64,000 bases of DNA from Umbelopsis ramanniana AG (lineage: Eukaryota > Mucoromycota > Umbelopsidomycetes > Umbelopsidales > Umbelopsidaceae): the NCBI RefSeq assembly GCF_025399195.1, contig NW_026252121.1:1-64000 (forward strand). Reading direction: 5' to 3'. Made by a program: the position numbers and the translations under genes. Each line of letters begins with the position of its first letter. Position 1 is the stretch's first letter. Shown here piece after piece: positions 57,381 through 64,000 of the stretch. Under the pieces are notes generated by a model that saw nothing but the letters and a program-made list of their open reading frames with translations, was not told the origin of the DNA and searched no databases.

Positions 57381-60090
57381 ATGGACATGCAGAACGAAAA
57401 CACGCAGCGCCAGCCACTATTATCTGATTCCAATGATGAAGTCGATATACCAGAGCAGCAATTTCCTACATACGGCGATAAGTTTACAGTTCGGGAAAAA
57501 CTACTGGCCTTTGCCTGCTTTTTCCTGTTCATTGGAATGTGTCTGTTTGCCTATCTGTTTCAAGTGCAAGGTGGTGGCCACCATCACGGCAGCAGTATGG
57601 ATATGAGCACACTCGACAAAGTGAGTATGCGGCTTGTTATGAGGAGCTTGGTGTAACAATGCGCCGCCAATCTCGACCTGGTCAACTAACAGCCAAAAAA
57701 TATGGGTTTTTTTAGTCATTGTGTTCTGACGACCACTGCATCAGCACAGCAGCTCATATAATTCAGGTGGTGTATCTTGGGTGGTGAAAGTAATGAACAA
57801 AGGGATAGCTGCTGACATCATTTTCGCATTAGTCCGTCAATACCACAGTCAACCCCTGTGATGACTTCCATGCCTACACTTGTAAGAGTCTATTATGCAA
57901 TAGGGGTCTGTAGATGATAGAAATTCACTGAACCTTACGCTAATTATGTACCAACAAAACAGGTGGGAATGAAGTCACTACTGGCCAGTTTTCAAACGAG
58001 CATCGTGTACTGGAGTATATCAGACTGAATATACTGGATCCTTTCAGAAGGAAAATCAACATGTCGGCCGAAGTCAACCAGCAGTTCAATAAATTGGACC
58101 AGTTTTATGATTCATGTATTCATCGCAACGTATCCAACTTGACCAGCTTAAATTCTGTGCTGTATCAGCTGGATAGCATCTATAACATAACGAGTCCTAG
58201 GCACCAGAGTTCCGATCTAGCTGAGGCTTTGGGATATCTGGCCACACATGACATCTTTCCATTCTTTCGGCTGGAGGTTGTTCAGGTAAGGCAATCTACA
58301 ACGCAATTGAACAATGAAAGCTGTTATATGACTTCTGATATGGCACACCATGGTTAGAATGTCCAAAATGCTTCAAACTATATTTTAAGCATCCAACAAG
58401 CGGGCGTTACTCTCCCATCTATAGCAAGTTATCAATCAAATGACTCAGTTAACGATTTTCGCCATAATGTCATGAAGACTCTATCGATCCTTTCAGCATA
58501 CGGGGTACATGTTGGTCAAGGCATAGATCTTGCTGTATGGGCAGATCAACTTGTTGGCATAGAAAGTAGGTTAGCCAATGTGAGCGAAGCTCCAGAACAG
58601 CTCTACCTCAGCAAAGCGACTGCATTGCCTCGACCAATTGAAGACATCAATTCGTTGGTTCCTTCCATGGATTGGCAAAAGTATTTTGGTGTAGCAATCA
58701 ACAACAGTCCGGAATACGTCAGCTTAGGAACCCCCGAATATCTGCAAAAGCTGGAAGAAATCCTTCTTGTCGAGAAAAGAGCAGTCATCCATAGTTATCT
58801 CACGTGGCATGTTCTGCTGACTTTTGCGAACGAAATGCCCATGGAAGCACGATTTGCGATCAGAAACATCCATGGAGATATCGTGTTTGAAGAAAACAAT
58901 TTGTGTGAAACTCAAACCGCCTCCCTGTTTAGCAGTTTGATTGGCTCCCACTTCCCAAGTGTAGATGAGCAGCTGAATGAATTGTTACAAAGCATTTTCC
59001 ATGATATCAAGGTAACATTTGCGCTATCTTTGTCAAAAATTGGTTGGATGGATCGACCGACGATCGGGTATGCGATTCGAAAGGTAAGTTTTAATAAAAG
59101 GAAATCATTTGTAGTGTTCTAGCTCACAAGCTCGGCTCATCCATTTAGCTAGAATCCCTAAATTTGGAGGTCGGCAATCCCTATGCCAGGAATCAAACCA
59201 TGTCGCCGAACACAAGTTGGCATACATACTACCAAGACCTCATCGTTACCAATAACTATTTGGAGAACGCTATCAGAGCACGACAATGGGAGTACATGAG
59301 CAAAATGGCGTTGTTGAACCGAACAATCGACCAGAACACATGGCCTATTTCACCTCAGGACACCTTGATTCACTACGAGCCAATCACCAATAAGGTAGGA
59401 GCGCTGCAATAAATCTGGGGAAAACGAAGGTGGCCGAGGCGGAGTAGTCATCTCCGCAACCTGTCGTTGTGTAAATGCTGATTCAACCACAGATCTATCT
59501 TCCAACAGGAGTGGTATTCTCGGACCCATCGTCAGAGCCAGATTACCTTATGTATAGCCGAATAGGCGTACAAATAGCTGAGCAGATGATAGTAAGTACT
59601 TGTGCATGTTCGCCAGCCCGAAAAAAAAATCTAAGTAGCTGTCTAGTATTAACCCTGTCCAAAACGGTGTTTGATTCAAACGTGGTTTTAGAAAGCCTGT
59701 GATGAACTGGGGAGCCAATTTAATTACGAGGGTCAAATGAAGAGCTGGTGGAGTTCAATTACCAAAGATGCATATTCGGCAAGACGGCATTGCTTAGAGT
59801 CGGAAACCAGCATGGCTTCACTTGCATGGGTCTTAAGACAGCATGCAAGTATGCATATCGCACACAAAGCATGGAGCCAGCGGCTAAAAGATGGAACTTC
59901 CACGCGGATACAAGAAATCCCTGGTACATTGGCCAACCTTGGGCCAGAAAAGATATTTTACATAGCAAATGGTTTATTGAATTGCCAAAAACCCGGCGCA
60001 TGGTTAAACGATGCAGTAGCTTATGATCGAGCGTTCTTACGGGTTTATCAATGTAAACCTAGCAAATTGTGTGCCGCAGTGTGGGCATGA
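57381..60090 (+). CDS. M13 (neprilysin-family) pseudopeptidase, type II membrane protein
   Basis: Eight or nine exons join in phase to 710 residues: 57381-57620, 57716-57766, 57833-57881, 57963-58285, 58358-59083, 59149-59394, 59493-59591, 59692-60090. A dileucine-like QPLL motif lies in the N-terminal tail and one signal anchor at residues 41-60. The ectodomain starts with the M13 cysteine pattern (LCSDDHCISTAAHIIQ, NPCDDFHAYTCGNE). The zinc site is lost: where M13 enzymes have HExxH after GxVI, this has EQMIK (residues 575-579). ENxAD reads ETSMA, and the C-terminal catalytic His/Arg region is altered. Downstream D-G-QF-EGQ-SWW keeps the fold. It is therefore a structural or binding pseudoenzyme. 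Position of the fold and N-glycan sequons (NTT, NVS, NNS, NRT) fit an extracytoplasmic location. Confidence 0.86.
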
Positions 60091-60241
60091 AAATAAAAAT
60101 AGCCTGGGGTTTTGCACAAAGAAATACTTAAGTTTTTTATTTTTGTGGGGGTTGCCCTCCGAAATCCAGCTCATACACATTTTTTTCATATATTCGTTCT
60201 CTTTGTTGTTGTGATTATCCCCTTTTTAAATCTAGTTTTGA

Positions 60242-61856
60242 ATGGCAACAGATAATAGCAGGCCTGGACATCTGCTGCCGTCTCCAAGAGATTTGCTATC
60301 GTCATCGTCTCGATCAGATATGGTGGTTGATACTGGTAATGTGCATGTTGTTATTTTATTTATTTTTCCCACTCGACAAAACTTGATTGACTGCCCACGG
60401 ACTGGTTACTCATTACCTTTTTCTGCACGTAGATGAACGCAAGTGGGATTCTCCACCAGCCAAACATCATCCCCATTCACCCATGCCAGATCAATACTCA
60501 CAACCACCCTCACAATCTACTGATGAATATCTACATCACCGCATGTCTGGCATGTTTTTAAACAGACCTACGGCCACGCCAAATATTGCTACAAACACAG
60601 GTGGACGACCAGAATCGCAAGCTCAACATTTTAGTAGTAGTAATAGAACCCTGTCACCTCTTGAACCGGCTCACCAATCTCCTTCGTACACCTATAATAG
60701 TCGAAGAGGTTCTATCACAGACCCAGCGTTACATTCTTCGGAACATCGCCCTTCACTGCATGATATCAACCTACCTATACCCACATCAAGAAATGTTAGC
60801 CGGCGCGGTTCCATTGCTACCAACGATGCCCCTTCTCGATCACCTTCCCCAGCGCCCTTTGCACAAGCAAAGCCATACGATGATCCATACTACAATCATT
60901 ATGCTCATCGTCAATCGAACGCTGCCCCTCCCCCACCACCTTCCGGCTATGAACCCTTCCAAAGGCGTCACTCCATTGCCAATTCTGAGTTGCCACAACC
61001 TCCGTCGACTGATCCCAACAGGCGGTTCACAGGTAATGAATGACATAGGTGTTGTATTTTGATTTCCGCTAAATAATAACCCATGTGGTATTTTACATTT
61101 TCTTTATTGTAGGGTTTCATTTTCCGGCCATCAAAGAAGACAAGCGAGGAGGTCCATTTTCAGCTCCGTCGAGCCCTCCACCCACGCATTCCGCTCCTTA
61201 TCCACCCGGTCCAACGGAGCAAGATGGTTTCCAATCGCGATACCCACCCAATGATCACTATCAACCTTATCCTACCAATCGTCGTACCAGTCAACTCGTC
61301 GATGAAGGTAATAATGGCGGCCCGATCTTGGGCCGACGAGCATCGTTGCCAGTGGTGGGATTGAATCGCGCAAGAGAACCCTACACTTCACCCAGCGACC
61401 CTAGGGCTCCACGACCAGATCACCTTCGGGACTATGGAAGTACAATGGGCAAGCCTGAGACTCCTTATTCTCGTAGTCCTGAACTTCGGGTTAGTCACAA
61501 GCTTGCAGAAAGAAAGAGAAGGAAGGAGATGAAGGAGTTGTTTGATGAACTTCGTGATTCCCTTCCTTTGGATCGCAATTTAAAGCAAAGCAAGTGGGAG
61601 ATTTTAAGCAAGGGTAAGAGTTCAGATCTAACAAAGTTTTTTACACCTCCATTGACTAACGTGCCCCCAGCTGTCGAGTTTATCGGCACTTTGAAGCAAC
61701 GTGACTATGATATGGGTCAAGAGATATCTGCCTTGAGATCAGAGCTGGGTAGACTTCGACATGAGTGAGTATGCCTTTTCGTCCTTTTTCCACGTTTGAC
61801 CGTTTTTTCATTTCTGACTTCGCACGTTTCCAACTAGACAACAACCGCCTCAGTAA
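60242..61856 (+). CDS. bHLH transcription factor with long proline/serine-rich N-terminus
   Basis: Five exons (60242-60335, 60433-61032, 61113-61613, 61671-61764, 61838-61856) give about 435 residues. Most is disordered and rich in Pro, Ser, His and Arg, with RRxS sites (RRGSITD, SRRGSIAT, QRRHSIAN, GRRASLPV) suited to basophilic kinases such as PKA. The C-terminal bHLH reads SHKLAERKRRKEMKELFDEL, with loop LPLDRNLKQSKWEILSK and helix 2 AVEFIGTLKQRDYDM. The basic region HKxxERxRR is of the class B type that binds CACGTG-like E-boxes. A short Leu-zipper-like extension follows. The last exon adds QQPPQ. If that junction is not used, the frame stops at TGA 61766-61768 right after LRHE, a difference of only five residues. 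Confidence 0.88.
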
Positions 61857-62271
61857 TGGTTCTTTTTACAGTCGTCATTTTTATTGGATGTGCCCTCCAA
61901 GGAGGCGCACGGTGTGTAGTCAAATAATCTTTTGGATTTATTACTCTGGGTGGGCTGAGCCAGTCTTTCCCTCTCATGTTTTCTCTACAGTAATACAGAA
62001 TGTTTCGACAGGCATTGTCGCGTGTAGAAAACAAACACAGAAAAAAAGCAACACAAAAAAAAATAACTTCTTGTATTATTTTTTTTCTCCCCTTGTTTCA
62101 TTCTAATGCATCATATCATGGCCGACAAAAACAGACACATTAATGGAATAAAAAGATTTATCAGTGACATATTTTCTTGTAGACTTAAATGAGAGAGACG
62201 GAAATTCCTCGTGAGAGCAGCTAAGCTAAGAAGTTACAGTATTTACAAGATAACAGAACGGGTGGGGTATG
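61857..62271. other. Convergent 3' regions of the bHLH and phosducin-like genes
   Basis: 415 bp between facing stops. AATAAAAAG at 62146-62154 could be a plus-strand poly(A) signal. No gene seen. Confidence 0.45.
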
Positions 62272-63407
62272 TTAAATATCGTCGTCTTCGTCATCGCTGG
62301 CGTTTTGACGGGTGGTGGCCGGTGGGGCGTCATAAATATCATCCTCAGTAACAGCATTGTATCTAAAGGAAACGTAAAAGGATGTCAGTAGTGATCATGG
62401 TTTAAACATTGACCCTCCTCATCTAAATATAACCTGAACCCCTTTCTTTAGAAAACGTGGAACATACTTTAGAAGCACATCCTCGACTGTCTCGACCTCA
62501 AATCGTGAATTGACATAATCGACGAGGCGGACCAAATTGGTCACCAGCAAACCTCCGCGGTAGCCAAGGATAGCGGAAGATCCAACCAAATCAAATTCAA
62601 GGTCATGGGCGGATACACGAACAAATCTGGCCATAGCATATTTTCTAGCCAAATCTGCAAATATATCATCCACTTGACGACAATGGGGAATGCTCTGTAA
62701 AAGGGGGGAAAGTTGTTGATGTTATTAACCCTATGCATGAACCTCCCCGCCGGCGAACGCTGACATCAACATACCTCGTCATACAAATGAATGACAATGG
62801 GTACTGATTTCCACTCGTTATCAATGATGGTTGCATATTCATTTGCATCAATATCGTCCACTTGACCAAACACTTTTTGCTGACGACGGACGGCAGGATT
62901 ACTTATTCTTGCGAATTCCTTGAGACGTTGTTGTCTGTAAGCCTGAATAGCGTTTTCATCCTCATTATCTATATCATCTTCATCGCTGTTGATGTGCTCT
63001 AATACAAGTTCTTGCTGATCTTGGCCGTATGAGGTAGTGGTGATAGCCTGATTTACCATGCGTTTATGATACGCTCTCAGACGTGCTTGATCAGCCTCCG
63101 ATTTGAGTTGTTTATGATACGCGTAGTCAGCAAGGACACCCTTTGGGCCAGTCTGACGTCCTTCTGTGCGAATAGGCTGCTGAGAGTGCTCTTCGTTATC
63201 CTGTACAAGAATAAAGCATTACTGCCACATTTCCCAAAGCGATTCATGTCATGTCCGGTTTACCCAGCAGCTGAGTGGGAGGTAAAACCTTGTCCATTCA
63301 CTTACCACATCACTGTCCTGGCTTTCAATACTATCTCGTCGCTCGGGTTCTTGACGGTCTTCCAAAGCTTGATTCTGAAGACGTTGCAGTAATTGTTCGT
63401 CACTCAT
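62272..63407 (-). CDS. Phosducin-like protein (thioredoxin fold)
   Basis: Four exons. The start MSDEQLLQRLQNQALEDRQE at 63407 is followed by the phosducin hallmark TGPKGVLADYAYHKQL, an acidic stretch (NSDEDDIDNEDENAIQAYRQ), helix RLKEFARISN and a thioredoxin-like domain: VPIVIHLYDE, CRQVDDIFADLARKYAMARF, LEFDLVGSSAILGYRGGLLV, TNLVRLVDYVNSRFEVETVE. It ends in an acidic NASDEDDDI tail and a stop at 62272-62274. It fits phosducin-like proteins (Plp1/PhLP) that work with the CCT chaperonin to fold G-beta or tubulin and actin. Which client applies cannot be told. It is head to head with ARF6 over 197 bp. Confidence 0.9.
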
Positions 63408-63604
63408 GACAGAAGGGGAGAGCAGAAAGAAAAATTGAGGTCTAATGACAGTCCTCCCTGAAAAGGCGAATATGCGAGCAAAATAAAAAAGGCTGGCAAA
63501 CCAGTCAGCCAGGCACAATTTTTATATTACTTCAAGTGACACAAAATTCCTCCATCATCTTCTCATCTTCTCTTAAACCCTTTTCTTAATTTCACTCATT
63601 CACT

Positions 63605-64000
63605 ATGGGGGCTAACGTGTCAAAGGCCTTAGGAAAGATATTCGGTAACAAGGAAATGCGCATTCTAATGCTTGGATTAGATGCTGCTGGTAAAACAAGT
63701 AAGGATGAGAACTTCCATTACATGCGGCTGATTTGACATTTCCAACTAACATTGGCACTACCTTTAGCTATTTTGTACAAGCTTAAACTCAACCAATCTG
63801 TCACCACTATTCCAACTGTCGGTTTCAACGTTGAATCAGTTACATATAAGAACGTCAAATTCAATGTAAGTCTTTTATATGAGAAACACGCCCTATTCAC
63901 AGATCGATGCCTCGGTCATGCTGTGATTCTCGTTTTTCATCTCCGCAAATTTAACACGAACTTGCTCTTAGGTATGGGATGTAGGCGGTCAGGATAAGAT
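63605..64000 (+). CDS. ARF6: ARF6-type small GTPase, 5' part (cut by window end)
   Basis: Exons 63605-63698, 63768-63865 and 63972 onward. The product begins [20 protein letters not shown] with Gly2 for N-myristoylation. P-loop GLDAAGKT, switch [21 protein letters not shown] and switch II start [10 protein letters not shown] match ARF6, in which [20 protein letters not shown] differs from ARF1. ARF6 acts at the plasma membrane and endosomes. The third exon runs past base 64000, so the C-terminal two thirds are not seen. ARF1 or an ARL are less likely given the [14 protein letters not shown] segment. Confidence 0.92.

Overview
The window reads as nuclear DNA of a filamentous fungus outside the Dikarya, most likely Mucoromycota. 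This is an inference from three things: short GT-AG introns (about 45-100 nt, several per gene), AT-rich intergenic DNA with homopolymer A/T tracts, and a gene set that joins fungal hallmarks (Zn2Cys6 regulator, Rho3, ATP synthase subunit k, POT transporter, Ktr/Kre2 mannosyltransferase) with genes usually missing from ascomycete yeasts (WDR91, ITPK1, CEP120, an OSR1/SPAK-type kinase). I found no rRNA, tRNA, CRISPR array or intact mobile element.

Layout. 0-10.5 kb: WDR91 endosomal protein, Pub1/TIA1 RNA-binding protein, Rho3 GTPase, a remarkable Nudix + two CCCH fingers + W2 protein, and ATP synthase subunit k. 11.5-22 kb: two uncharacterised proteins, a CLIP-170-type microtubule plus-end protein and the splicing factor SF3B1. 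22.4-33 kb: a GT15 mannosyltransferase, a diverged hexokinase followed by glucosamine-6-phosphate deaminase (a likely GlcNAc-use pair), and a PTR2 peptide transporter behind a 2.25-kb gene-poor region with GATA-type sites. 33.7-44 kb: NMN adenylyltransferase, the telomere protein Ten1, a Zn2Cys6 regulator, ribosomal protein eS7 and eIF4E from one divergent promoter, and a CUE/Smr nuclease of the Cue2 type. 45-64 kb: CEP120-like C2 protein, OSR1-like kinase with a tail of RFx[V/I/L] motifs, ITPK1, biotin-protein ligase, Ett1, a catalytically dead M13 peptidase, a bHLH factor, a phosducin-like protein and the 5' part of ARF6, cut by the window end.

Many neighbours form head-to-head pairs over short promoters (Pub1/Rho3, subunit k/459-aa protein, GlcN6P deaminase/PTR2, NMNAT/Ten1, eS7/eIF4E, Bpl1/Ett1, Plp/ARF6). 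The strongest candidates for new biology are the Nudix-CCCH-CCCH-W2 fusion (7.0-9.5 kb), the OSR1-type kinase that carries CCT-ligand motifs but no visible CCT domain (47-50.7 kb), the M13 pseudopeptidase (57.4-60.1 kb), and a centriolar CEP120 relative in what looks like a non-flagellate fungus.
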